Shown: positions 1 through 11,204 of the stretch, one piece after another
How the letters are laid out: each line of letters starts with the position of its first letter
Position numbering within the stretch: position 1 is the first letter of the stretch
NCBI RefSeq assembly: GCF_001653235.2
Contig: NW_019154062.1
Span: forward strand, 62,001 to 126,000
Origin: Pochonia chlamydosporia 170
Lineage: Eukaryota > Ascomycota > Sordariomycetes > Hypocreales > Clavicipitaceae
Direction: 5' to 3'
DNA: 64,000 nt
Translations under genes and position numbers: made by a program
Notes under the pieces: generated by a model
Seen by the model: only the letters and a program-made list of their open reading frames with translations
The model's database searches: none
What the model was told of the DNA's origin: nothing

Positions 1-1861
1 GGTCGACATTGGCGCCAGATTGTCGAATGGCAACTTCCACCTGATGATGTGCTTGAAAAGCTTGTCGACCAGTTCTTTGCATCTGTCAATTGGTTCATGA
101 TGGCAAGTACCACTTGCTCCGTATTGAAACACAGCTAATCTGTGCAACAGGTGTTTCATGAACGGTCATTCCGCCAGATGTATGCTAACCTTGTTGCTTC
201 CGAACAAGTCTCTTACCACGAGGAAAACTTCCTGTGGTTAAGCATGTTGGTTGTTGGTCTTGGGGCTCATTATTCTTCAATATCCCCATCTGCGGAACAG
301 ACTGATCTCAACTTGCAGCAACTATCTCAAACGCTCCTAACCAGCATTGAGCTCCGATACCTGCAAATTATCGGCTGCTCAACTTTGGAAGCGGTTCAGA
401 TATGCGTCCTACTGGGAAGTTTTCATCTCTTCAATGGCCGACCAAATGCTGCCTTGGGAATACTAGGAAGCGGCGTCAAAATTGCCCAGATCATCGGGTT
501 GCATCGTGAATCAATGTGGAGAGGTGTGTCGAGTGTGGCCAGGGAGGCGCGGCGACGAACATGGTGGGCTTTGGAGGTGTTTGATAAGTAAGTTAGGCGC
601 GTATTCCTTGCGACTGTATTGATGGCTGAACCGGTGTAGGTATGCGGCTATTGCTTTCGGACGGCCATGCAGTATTGACGATTCCGACTGCGATGTTGCC
701 ATGGTGTCCGAGCCTAGAGCCGAGACGGAGCCGTTGCTTCTGTATCACCAGTGGAAGTTTCGACTGTATAGAATCATGGGACCTTTCCTCGGCCGGCGGC
801 TGCAAACTAATCGGCTCGAAAACGTCAGTTCTATACACCGTCAATTATCGCAGTGGCGAGAGGAAGTGCCGGCGGCCCTGAGAATAGAGACCCACGAAAC
901 GACGTCTGAACGGCTATCGCTGCTGGAAATGCAAGCTCTGTCTCTACAACTCACCTATGACAATCTTCAAATTATCCTACACCGTAGCGCAGCATTCCAC
1001 ATGACGGATGATGCAAAGAATGCCGAAAGCACAGGCATTACAAATCCCTTCTCCCACCAGCAGTTATTTGAGTCTGCCATACGGACATCGGAGCTGTACA
1101 AATATTCGCATGCGTTGCAAGAATGTCGGAGGACACATGCCAATATGCATATCGGAATCACGCTTTTCACGGCTGGAGTTGTTCTGTGCGCGATTTGCCT
1201 CTTTCAACCTATGTCCGAGGTCAGTCAAAAGGCCAAGACTGGTATCATGCGTATCATTCGGATCTGCCAGGACAACTCGTCTGCGCAACATCTCGTCTCG
1301 GTGCAGTGTGTCAAGATTTTGGAAGGGTTGGTTGCGGCTGTTTTGCAGCTCGAGAATCAGGTCATAACAGGGAGATCGACGGATTCTGTTGCTACTATGG
1401 AGATCCAAAGGGACAGATCTGAGGGCCGAGGTGAGAGTCCTGAAGCTACTTCTCTCGGACCGGATGCGACAGGTAGCTCTACTGTTCATGGTTTGGGTAG
1501 ACGAGATGACCGCGCATTGGACCCCCTGCAAGAAGGTATGTATCCATCAGAGTTTTGTTGGCCGCGAAAATGAGACATGCTGACGAGGTCTTTATTAGTA
1601 TTCGCTCGTCATGTACAAAGGTCTTTTCCTCCAAGGGATTCGCAAGGGGACTTGCCGACAAGGGATGGAGCTGTTGGCCAACAAGAGCCACAGGACTCGG
1701 AGTTGGCACCCGACCAAGTATTAGATCCGGCGATGGGATTCGATTGGAATGGCGATTTGTCTCTGCTGATGGACTCCGGACTTGGAGATGCTAGCCAGTT
1801 GTGGCTTTGGGCGGATTCGTTGAATTTTGACTCGTTCACGGAATCTAACGAGGGAAGATGA
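1..1861 (+). CDS. Fungal-specific transcription factor, MHR domain (5' end outside window)
   Basis: The 3' part of a fungal transcription factor; 565 residues are visible, in exons 1-102, 151-587, 640-1535 and 1599-1861. The sequence matches the fungal transcription factor middle homology region (PF04082 type): a W-rich start, the segment IAQIIGLHRES, then ARRRTWWALEVFDKYAAIAFGRP, which here is split by the second intron. The DNA-binding domain, if present, lies upstream of the window. The last 60 residues are acidic with W, L and F, as in an activation domain. The first intron (103-150) starts with GCAAGT and ends CAG, a GC-AG intron; it must be removed because it contains an in-frame TAA, and it has a CTAAT branch-like site. 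Introns 588-639 and 1536-1598 are GT-AG. The target genes are unknown. Confidence 0.85.
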
Positions 1862-4068
1862 GCCGCAGATTCAGATGTGAGGGCAATTGCATGTGAGCCT
1901 TTGTCATGCTAGATATAAGCAGCCAGCTACCAGCATGCAGATGCCCTCTGCCCTCCATTGCTGTCTCAACTGGTTGCCCTTGAGGAAACTGAGCGGCCGA
2001 TGTTTGGGCAGGAAGCACCAGACACAAACCAGACCAGACGCATTTGCTGCTTTCCAGACTCAAACGTGAAGATGTGTCAGGTGACTGGATGGACTTCATC
2101 ATCCCCTTTTTGGGCTGCCGCGCGACTTCAAAGAAACACATCCTTGTTCTCTGTGCTCTGACGCAACGAAAGGTTGATGCCAGCTTCGTCTCGCACGACC
2201 ATACGAAATGTCCAATGCGTCGCATGCAGCCTTGCCATTCTTTGATGCCGATTTTGGACCACTGGCCTTCACTGGTGGCCCGTGACGCAATGCTCCAGCT
2301 GTGGCTAGAAGTCCTGCATCATGGCTACCTGCCCCTCAACAACAGTATGAAAATGGCGTGAAATCGGATACCAGGCGTGAAATGAAGCCAATAAAGCCAC
2401 TGGCATTGCTTCCAGGCCGGAGTGTTAGGATATTAGCATTGGATGTGGGCGGTGCTGGATCCTCTCGACGTTGGTCCTGTTGCGAAACGTCATGCATCCA
2501 TGGTGCCGGAACGACATCGATCACCTAGGGCCGCCACTTTACCCTTGTCAGAGCTTTGAATAATCGCTGGGTCGGAGTGGGGAGGTGTTGCTGCCATCAT
2601 GGTCGGGCGATTGATCATGGTGAGTCCCCAGATCGAGTTGGGATCGAACAACTGGGACTAATCGTGAAGCAGAGCATTCATTATTGTCTGCACTGGTTTC
2701 AAAAACCCAGCATTACGAAACTTCCCCATCCCATCTAGACCCTATGGGTGTATTTGACACTTTTCGTGACTTTGATACCGTTCTTGCCAAAAGGAAAGGT
2801 GAAGATGTCTGTGATATCCGCATGGGGACCCTTATGACCATCCACCGCATCTCACTGCTTTGAACAAATGCCTCGGACGGCTTTACTTCAGTTGTCGGCC
2901 GGCGGACATGTTTTCGAGTCTTCACCCATGGCTCTTCCACAGACGTGACTTGATGAGGCATGTATTTCTCAATCAGACAGACCTGGGCCGGCGATATGTG
3001 TCGCCACTGATCCATGTGCAGCATGATTATCAGATGAAGTTGTTCACATAGAACCATGCCAACTAATTAAAGCTCCTCCTCAAGAGGATACAACGGCTGC
3101 CATGACGGGATGGCCGCCGCTAGTGGATTCGGTGAATCATCGCTCGGGCCTGCACTTACTAGCAGACAAAGGGGAATGGATGTAGTGTCAACGTGTCTTT
3201 GATGTCTCGTAAGGCTGTGTCGACATGAAGTTGACGCAGAGTCTTTCTGTTCAGAGGAAGTTGGGAGTGAACTTGGCGCCTCATTCTGTGTTTGACTCCT
3301 GTCCAACCGTTCTCGCAGACCTGGTACCACCTCAAACCAAAGCACGGCGGCTACGTTGCTGTCATCATTGCCTAGGAGCTGCATGTTTGGTTGGTGTATG
3401 GAGGTCGCGCAGAGAATAGGCTTTCATCGCCACCATGTCAGACCAGACACTTCGGGGTTGTTTGAACAATCAAAATACATTTATCAACGGAATATAATCT
3501 ATACTATTCCTCTGAATCTGCGGAGCGTTTCCTTTTTCTCTACGGGTCATTTTCTTTGGTAACATTGATTTATCAGCCCGCCCCGCCGCTCTTGGGTACG
3601 CAACTTTGGCGCCCAAGGCTATTTGACGCATTGGATACAACAAAGGTAGAACCCGGCTTGGCGTCATGAGGGAAAACGGCTAGGAGCTTTGCATAATTCT
3701 TTGTGAGCTTTCAAGAGAAGCTTAGGAAGCGGCGCAGCACCGTCAGAGGCAGCCACGAAATTGGACAAAGAGGGACTGGGAGAAAGATCAACAAAGATTG
3801 ACAGAGAGAGAAGGAAGAAAGAAGGAAAGGGAAGATCCGTCGGTGTCAACAGTAGTAACAAAAGCAAAACCTCAATTTAGCAGCCTCAAACGAGTCAGGT
3901 TCATCATCATCATCATCGGTAGCTGCAGAAGAAGACCGCCCCATCCGCCCCAGCTTTCCCTATTGCTGGACCGACGAATACTTCGCTCCCACCAAGTCGA
4001 GTAACACAAACCTAACATCATTTCACAACGGCAAACAAGCAGGTCATACCTGCACCAATTACAGCAAA
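1862..4068. other. Intergenic, no gene recognised
   Basis: Only short open frames lacking splice support or recognisable motifs occur here. The last 300 bases are the promoter and leader of the chromodomain-like gene and hold a purine-rich stretch (about 3794-3837) and a run of TCA/ATC triplets (about 3901-3919). A degenerate repeat at 3481-3600 is listed separately. Confidence 0.6.
3481..3600. repeat. Degenerate dispersed repeat, copy A
   Basis: By eye this stretch aligns with 16857-16975. Both start TTATCAACGGAA, share a TCTG(A/C)ATC(T/A)GCGGAGCGTT core, then a GG..TTTCTTTG block and a C-rich tail, with similar spacing over about 120 bp. Identity is partial. The repeat class is unknown; it could be an old element fragment or a duplicated regulatory segment. 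Confidence 0.5.
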
Positions 4069-6371
4069 ATGTCCCGCTCGCCATTGCCGACCATTGAGGA
4101 TGTATCCAATATGAACGATGAACAGCTCGGAAGGTTTATGGAGAAACACCGCCAGCCCAATGGTACAATCGAGCTGCCCGTTACAGATTTGGAAATATTG
4201 TCCAAAAGGAAGCGAGAAAGCCTTGCCGAAAGATTGCGGTATGATTTCTTACAAGTCTCCCTAATGATTTCTTCCACTCATGGCTTCTTAGGTCAATAAA
4301 TACATCATTCGCTTCCAAATCCCGCCCGCTTGATCTTGAGAAACTCGACGCTCTTTTACTTGGTGTGACAAGTAAGGAGGATTCTGCGGCAGACGACCGA
4401 CCTCATTACGAGAGAGAAAGGCGAACCGAAACACCGGAAGATCCGCGAGAAATTTACAAGCGAGAAGAGACGGGCGCATATAGTGATCTTGTAAATGACG
4501 GTGGTCACCCGCTATATCCACTTGATCTTCTGGAATCGATTTCGAAAGACCCCGATGCTTTTCAGGAGACATTGCTGCCTTTTTGGAGATGGCCTCGGTA
4601 CGAGAAACTATCAGAGATGGATGGCTTTGATATGAAAGAGGTATTACAAAGGCAATGGCACAGGTGGCAGAACTTCCGAAAGTGGCAACTTTATAACAGA
4701 GGGGTTTTTGACAACGAAACTGACGAGGAAGATTTTTTAGCTCATGTTGAGGAGACAAAGCGTGACTTTATTGAAGTAGGCTGGGGGAAGTACGCAGCCG
4801 AGATTGAGGCTGACCCAGACAGTTTAAAGCATCCCGGCGAGTCGTGGTATTATATCCAAAGACACCGTAACTGGCAGCGACAATACCAGCGGGAACTTGG
4901 ATGCGAGAGCTTGTTAGATTACGAGAACGCATTAAAGGCACGTTTGACCCGACATGGCTTCAACCGCGCGTTCCAGTTGGCAGAAGACCCCAGGAAACAA
5001 GACAAATTAACAACGTGGATTGAATACTTGGGTTTTGAGTACTGGTGGCTCGACCGATATTATGATTCTCTCCGGCGTATAGAGCCAAAACGCGATAAAG
5101 ATTGGGAGGAGCTAAAGAGCAAAGGAGTCGTGAAGAGTGACGAGACTCCGGAATTCATGCGTACTAGAGCTTCAGCTATAAGGCACGACAGGGAGGAGGA
5201 CCACGCACGACAGGCTGTGCGAGATGCTGAATCCGAGGCAAAAAATGTCTACCAGAAAACACAGAAGGATCCTGATCGCCTGAGCATTCCGAAGGAACAG
5301 CGTGTGCAAATGTTGATGGAGGCCAGTGAAGGGTTGTCAAAGGCGCAAGCAACGCTTGACTTCACCAAGCGGCGGAGCGATCTAATTATCGACTTTGTTC
5401 GCAGAAACTTTGACTACGATAACGCGGTGGAAGACGTAGACAACCAAACAAATCTTGTCACATGGGTTGCGGCGGAGGCACATGCAATTGAGGCCGAACA
5501 GAAATCTGCATCATTGAAGAGCAGCTCTGAGATGAAGAGGAAAGCGTCAGCCGACGACGTCGGCGCGGTGCACTCAGGCCAGAAGAGACAAAAGTCAACT
5601 GCTAAAGGGCATAGCCCACAGTCGAGTGAAGATAAGACCGGTGTCAGGGAAAGGAGAGCTCTACGCAGGCGAAATCAGGCATCAATAGAGGTAAATCGAC
5701 AAATTCCAGACCAAAATCATAGCATACAGGATGCATCGCCTAACCAGACTAAACAGGCGACACAGACTACTGAGCGGGCGCCTTCAACCGAGGCCGAAGG
5801 CAAAGCCAAATCGAGAACCTCCAAGGGCAGTGGGCGGAAGAGGAAAAACGTTGCATTCGAGGATGATTCCCCGGTACAGCGGACCCAAAAGAGGCTGAAG
5901 TCAGACTCTCAAAGCTACAGCACGCAAGCCAGCAACTCGAGAGTTGAGCCGACAGATAGGAGAGCCTTGGGCCCGCGAAACCGGGCGACAAGAGACTCCA
6001 GTCACCGACCAAATCCAAATCAAACCCAAGATATCCAAGGCGCGAATTCCCGCAGCCACCCATCTGTCCCCAACGTAACACCTCAGGAATCACCCAAGGG
6101 ACTACGTCGCAGCTCTCGCCTTGCAGCCGCACGTTCTAGATCAAGAACATCAGGAAGCAAGAATCAGGTCGTCGGAGACTTAGGAAGTGAATACTCACAG
6201 GTGGAGAAGCTTTTGGAAAAGCGGACTCGCAGGCGAGGCCGTGGCCGCAGTCTGGAGTACCTAGTCAAGTTTAAAGACTACGACGGCTCACATGCAAGTA
6301 TCAAGTGGGTATCCGCCCGACAACTACCCAAAGTTGCCATGGATAAATTTGATCGACTTGTTGATGAGTGA
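4069..6371 (+). CDS. Large charged nuclear protein with C-terminal chromodomain-like segment
   Basis: Two exons, 4069-4238 and 4292-6371, encode 749 residues. The 53-bp GT-AG intron has a CTAAT branch site, and joining across it keeps the frame exactly. The N-terminal 420 residues are charged and mostly helical, with many W and Y residues. Residues about 430-680 are low-complexity, rich in S, Q, K and R, with several nuclear-localisation-like clusters such as KRKNV and RRRNQ. The last 60 residues (LEYLVKFKDYD, then IKWVSARQLP) resemble a chromodomain, where LEYLVKFK corresponds to the conserved strand of the histone-reader fold. I infer a chromatin role. The ligand is unknown and the aromatic cage is not complete enough to claim methyl-lysine binding. 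The start ATG is in frame and follows a long leader. Confidence 0.8.
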
Positions 6372-6936
6372 GATTGCCAGCAAGGCGGTGTAAGTGTATA
6401 CCTGATCCGGGAAGGGACTTTTACCGCGGGAGGAGTCTAAAAGGATTGTAAGTAGGCCAGGTTGTGTTATACTAGTTGATTAATTAATCTTGTGATTACA
6501 TGATGCAGTTCAGGGGTGACCTTGGTGAACGTGACCATGTTAGCTTACAAGAGGATGTTTTCGGCCAGCAACCACCGTCATCCTGCAAAGGATGGGTTGT
6601 GTTGAAATGGCTACAGGGCCGAACTCTAGTACCCTCAGCGGGCGGTTACGTCCCACGTCTTTGAGAGCATGAAGAATTGACGACGCTCATTAATCTTGAT
6701 GTATTCTTCCTATACTTTATACCAAACGGGCGCCCAGCAGCTTGCTCCCTGATGTATCAGCTTGTTTATTGTTTCCCCTTCTGGATCCTGATATGACCAA
6801 GGAGCATCACACATGGAATCTCATTGACAACGGTGCTCATCCTACAGCCAGCCTCAGCAACGTCCACACGATATCTCGGCAGCATAACTACTTACACACA
6901 CCTCCCCTTAATACCAATGCTCAAAACACATAAACC
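6372..6936. other. Intergenic between convergent genes
   Basis: This is the 3' flank of the chromodomain-like gene and of the oppositely oriented amine oxidase. One 63-codon open frame occurs but has no recognisable feature. I see nothing else. Confidence 0.6.
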
Positions 6937-8295
6937 TTAAAGCCTCATCCCAATACCTTTATCCTTCGCTAACATGACCCCAACATCACGCGCAGCAAGA
7001 GCACCACTTCCCATGGCACCATTAATTGCACCAACATCAATAGTCGCAATATCGCTCCCTGCAAAACACAACCTCCCATCAAAATGCGACTTACGCAACT
7101 CTACCGTCCCCTGACCAGTGAAGCCCCCGGGTCTATGCATCATCCACCCACCCTTGGAGAACTCATCGCCCACCCAGTCATGAGCCACCGTATCAACAAC
7201 CTCAATGCCCGGAACGAAGAGCCGCAACGCCGCCTCCATCACTTTCCTGCGTTGAACTTCATCCGCCGGTATCAGCGCTGCGTCGGCGCACATGCACATT
7301 ATCACCGTGTCACCTCCTTCCCAGCGCTTCTCAACTCTCGCAGCTGCGAATGGGTGTTTTCCAGCTGGTGCTACTGCTGTGAAAGGGGCAATTTCGCCGC
7401 GGACACGCACCCAGACCTTACATGCCATGATGGAGTTTGGCTTTCCGTCGTCTTTGTCGAGCATGGTGCGAATTACTTGCGGGAGAGGGGGGGTGAAGGT
7501 GATGTCACGGATCGTGTTGATAGGTACGGCGACAATGGCGGAGCGAGCGTGGATTTGTTGTCCGTCGCGAGCTGTAATCTGTAATTGTGTGCCTTTCCTG
7601 GTGATGGATTCTACTGCGGTCGAGAGGCTGATATTGATGCTGGGAAACTCATCTAGCATGGCTTCGAAAAGACCTCTCGTTCCTTTTCCCTGAATATGCC
7701 ATGTCCCTGCTGTCTCCAGAAGCCCCAAGTAGCTACCAAAGTTAACTGCCGACCCGTACATTAATTGAGCGACGCCATGCTTATCGCAAGAATGGATCAT
7801 GCTCCCCAAAGCTCCCTCGAGGGCATCCCGCTCGTAGGAGGACAGACCCAGTCCATCAATGGCCTGTTTCAGAGTCTGCGACTCGATGTCGGAGTTATCA
7901 ACGGCATTTGGTTCAAATGGCATTGGAAAGCGCGCTCTTGCATCTCCAAAGAGTTTGGTTAGTCCAGTCTGAGTTGCTATGGCCCAATCTTCCTCGCTTC
8001 CCGAATGAACAACACCATCAGCTAGCCAAAATGTCGTTTCGGAAGGAAGAGGAGGCTGCAGGCTTGTCATGCCATGACGATGTAATTCTCGCCAAACGTG
8101 AGGTTGTGTCCAATGCACAAAAGCACCGCCAAGTTCGAGAGTGCCTCCAAAGGCGTTGCCGACGTAGGTGCGTCCGCCGATTCTATCGCGGGCTTCGAGG
8201 AGGATGACGGAGTGTCCTGAGGCTGCGAGGTCTCTGGCAGCTGTTATTCCTGCGGGACCGGCTCCTATGATCGCGACGTCGAATTGAGAAGGCAT
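6937..8295 (-). CDS. FAD-dependent flavin monoamine oxidase family protein
   Basis: A single-exon gene for 452 residues. The N-terminus has the dinucleotide-binding GxGxxG motif (VAIIGAGPAGITAARDLA, residues about 7-24), then the LLEARDRIGGRTY segment characteristic of the amine oxidase family (PF01593). The C-terminal FAD site reads LCFAGSDIATIDVGAINGAMGSG. The Cys that carries covalent FAD in mammalian MAO is absent there, so FAD is probably bound non-covalently. Such enzymes oxidise primary or secondary amines, releasing an aldehyde or imine and H2O2. The substrate cannot be read from the sequence. The length is normal for the family. No peroxisomal PTS1 is evident (C-terminus GIGMRL). The start ATG sits right before the first beta strand, as expected. 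It converges with the chromodomain-like gene. Confidence 0.9.
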   Translation of the reverse strand: MPSQFDVAIIGAGPAGITAARDLAASGHSVILLEARDRIGGRTYVGNAFGGTLELGGAFVHWTQPHVWRELHRHGMTSLQPPLPSETTFWLADGVVHSGSEEDWAIATQTGLTKLFGDARARFPMPFEPNAVDNSDIESQTLKQAIDGLGLSSYERDALEGALGSMIHSCDKHGVAQLMYGSAVNFGSYLGLLETAGTWHIQGKGTRGLFEAMLDEFPSINISLSTAVESITRKGTQLQITARDGQQIHARSAIVAVPINTIRDITFTPPLPQVIRTMLDKDDGKPNSIMACKVWVRVRGEIAPFTAVAPAGKHPFAAARVEKRWEGGDTVIMCMCADAALIPADEVQRRKVMEAALRLFVPGIEVVDTVAHDWVGDEFSKGGWMMHRPGGFTGQGTVELRKSHFDGRLCFAGSDIATIDVGAINGAMGSGALAARDVGVMLAKDKGIGMRL

Positions 8296-9192
8296 GTTTG
8301 GTGTGCGAAGCTAGGAAATAGTCATATCTGGGCGTGTTGCCAGATGGGTGGGTTATCGGCTGCTGGCTCTTATTCAGAAAAAATAAGGATATCGAGATGA
8401 CTTAGAATGGAAAAATTAAAGTGTCGTATTTGGCTTTTCACATCAGTTTGGGCCGAGGTGTGTGGACTCGTTGATAAAGAGTCAGTTGGAAATGGTTGTC
8501 ATCGTAGTCGGAGCGGTTCGTCGGCTCCGCGGAGCCGACCAACTCCAACGTGAGCTTGCGCAATCTCTCCGAATTAAGTCCCGTTGTCACTTACACGACT
8601 TGGCATCCTATCTTTCTGTGGGACTTTATTGAATGCAAAAAGGTTGCAGCGGCAGATGTACCCACGATCCTACCACAATTCTGACATCGCCGACTCGAAA
8701 GTCGAAGGCGTGGGGGAGAGAGTGTGCATCTATGGGCTACCAGCACGGTTTTAAATATGGTATAGTTGTAAGGCTTTTTAGACAAGACTCATAGTCTAAA
8801 ATTCCTTAATGATCTCAAATTTATGAAGTTAAACCTTTACCAGCTTATTTTTATGAGACCATTTTCCAATAGCAACTACTCTGGGTCTCAGAGTAGTATA
8901 GCATACACCAAAGGGTCAGAGACACTGGACGCCATGGGAGATGGAATTCTTTTAGAGAACATTGCAGCAGAGGCTGCCACAACGATGGCGACTAAGCATG
9001 AAAGCCGTGCTAGACAGACGTGTACGGGAGGTGACAGAGCAGTTACTGGTCAATTTGTATGAGGAATAGATGCGAGATACTCAATTTTAATACACTATGT
9101 AACACAGTGCTCCCAAATAAAGGTAGAGGCATAACAAATAATATAGGAGCAACAGGAACCAGTTCAGGAAGGTTGAGGGAGACTGACGTTGT
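8296..9192. other. Intergenic; amine oxidase promoter region
   Basis: This is the upstream region of the amine oxidase and the 3' flank of the next minus-strand gene. It contains the 20-bp palindrome listed separately. The short open frames at 8591-8785 and 8823-9062 have no family features and are not called. Confidence 0.55.
8520..8539. promoter_or_regulatory. Perfect 20-bp palindrome
   Basis: GTCGGCTCCGCGGAGCCGAC equals its own reverse complement. It lies about 225 bp upstream of the amine oxidase start. It carries CGG/CCG triplets in inverted orientation, the half-site type used by Zn2Cys6 dimers. Binding is inferred from symmetry only. Confidence 0.45.
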
Positions 9193-10696
9193 CTAACTGT
9201 GGCGTAAACGCTTAGATCTCCTGCGTTGAACGGCCTTCGATCCCAGAGCTTCCTCAGTGCTTATATCTGACTGTACATCATCAGTCAACGCGCGCCTAAC
9301 CAAGTCTGTCGTACGTTGTCGCCCGCCGTCAGATTCTTCAGCTTCGTCTGCCGGGGTTGAAGTAGCTATTGACTTTGCCATGTACTTAGTTTAATGCCAG
9401 CCAGGGATTAACTAGGAAAATCATGATATTAACTTGCCTTACCTGAAAGCTTGAAAAGAACTTTGGACTGTCAGTTTCATGAAATGACAACACAAGTTGC
9501 TCATCCCCCTCATCCCTTGTTCTTGGTCTCTTTCGGGAGTCTCCGCGAGAAGTGGCTTGTCTTTTGTTGGATCTTGACGGCCTTGCTTGACTTTCTGGAG
9601 TGATGGGGACTTGTAGATCATTGCAGGCCACTTTTGAAAGCTTTTCGGAATGTAGGGGACCGTAGTCCCAACCGATCTTGTACTGGCTCGCAGCCAAGAC
9701 ATGCACAAACCACAAGGCTAGATTGAAACTCAAGGAGCGATCCTCTGCACTGCTGCTGGGAATGCTTCTTCTTGCTTCCTCGGTCCATGGAACTGCCACG
9801 TATTGCATGAGACCGTTATTTCTGAGAGCTGAATTCAGCGTGACGTTGGAGCAGGCGTCCGGATCACCTAAAAACTGTGTGAGAACAGTACTGTTGGAAT
9901 GAACCCTGCGTCACAAAACAGACTCACGTGGTTTAACCCGGAAAATGAAAGCTTCTTCAGTTGTCAGAATGCAGCCGTATCTACATTCAAACCATACGCA
10001 ATAAGTATACGCTTGCCTAATTGGCCATGCAGCTTGCTTGTCTGCCATGCCCGATTTCCAAGTCCCATCTTGTTCCAGAAGGGTTTCGAGCACATCAGAA
10101 CTCCTCCATTTCGTCGAAGATTTGTAGTCCTTTGGTAACCTCTCGATTCGGCTCGTTGGACATGATGAACCATGAGTGTGGCAAGAGACGGTAGCACCGC
10201 TATCTGGATAAAATCTGCGGCCCTTACGCATCCCTTTCGTACCAGACTGGGCGAACGAGGTTGTCAGGGAATGTGCTGGACTGGAGCCACCGCAAGTTGG
10301 TGTGCTTCTTGTACTTTCACCTGTCTTTCTTTTGTCCTTCGTTGAAGGGTTCCACTTGCAAGTTGGAATTATCTCACCAATAGCTGTCAGGCCAGCCTGG
10401 ACTATTGGATAGTTCCACAAGGTAATGACATGCTGAGTTTCCGGTTCTTCGGTAACGACACATGGCTCAAAGTAAGGACACGCCGAAAGAAGTGACGCAG
10501 TTTGCTGCGCTGCTTCGATTAATCTTCCGTCACTGATTTTGGAAAGAGTTTCGAAGTTGAATTCGTTCCATTTTTCAAGCTGCCGCGGGGACATGCAGCG
10601 CTGGGCATTTGTGAGCGAAAAACTAGTCGGTGTTTCGTACTGAATTCGTGGGTTTGTCCACGTCAAAGAATCAAGCACGGATAACGTTCCACTCAT
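9193..10696 (-). CDS. Hypothetical protein with basic, nuclear-type C-terminal region
   Basis: Three exons on the minus strand (10696-9928, 9867-9443, 9384-9193) give 461 residues; both introns (60 and 58 bp) are GT-AG and the phases agree. I do not recognise a named domain. A central segment with the pattern AYTYCVWFECRYGCILTTEE, followed by FRVKP, then by a QYVAVPW block, looks like conserved fungal proteins of unknown function. The region about residues 340-370 is Arg/Lys/Ser-rich and could be a nuclear signal, and the tail ends RRRSKRLRHS. The start is uncertain: the ATG at 10696 follows a good 3' splice site (CACCAG), and an upstream open frame (about 10735-10930) may hold a lost first exon. 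It is divergent from the FTA2-like gene. Confidence 0.55.
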
Positions 10697-11204
10697 CTCG
10701 ATAGCTGGTGAGAGAAAGACCAATTAGATGCGAGAGGGGGCCTTGGAGATCATAAGTTGTCAGAGTGATGACGACCGTATTATAGCCACTCCTCACTGGA
10801 GCCAAGTTCAAGTCTACACAGCCTTGTGTCAACAAAGCATTCTCAAACTGGTCACCCACATCAGATGCAAGACCAACAAGAGGTGTTGGACAGTCAATCT
10901 CGATTCGATTGGCCCGCTTACGGACTCAATTCCAGCTCGGTGAAACAGCTTTCTCGATGTGGTTGGTCAGAGACTCCGCTGTTCAGCAGATTTCATGCAG
11001 GATGCGGCAAGACGGGATCTCCCTAGTTCCCGACGATGGCGTTGCCCAATTATGTTGCCAGCCTTCTTGTTTCTAGTCGGTTATATTAAAGCAATGCAGA
11101 CGCTTGTCCAGGCATGTGGTCCAAGGCAGCGAATGCCCAACTGTCCCGAACCGAAGTCGTTACTGTCTTCCCCTCACAACTTGTCAGCTAACCACAAAAC
11201 AACC
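10697..11204. other. Intergenic between divergent genes; possible lost 5' exon
   Basis: On the minus strand, about 10930-10806 stays open without a Met and ends near a GTGAGG donor-like site, ahead of a CTAAT branch and a CACCAG acceptor just before 10696. This may be an upstream exon of the preceding gene, but no start codon was found in its frame. Confidence 0.3.

Noticed and set aside
2713..3057. 114-codon minus-strand open frame
   Set aside because: No family motif, no splice support, and an overlapping open frame on the other strand.
4288..4758. 156-codon minus-strand open frame
   Set aside because: It lies antisense within a clearly coding exon.
7084..7584. 166-codon plus-strand open frame
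   Set aside because: It is a shadow of the amine oxidase gene.
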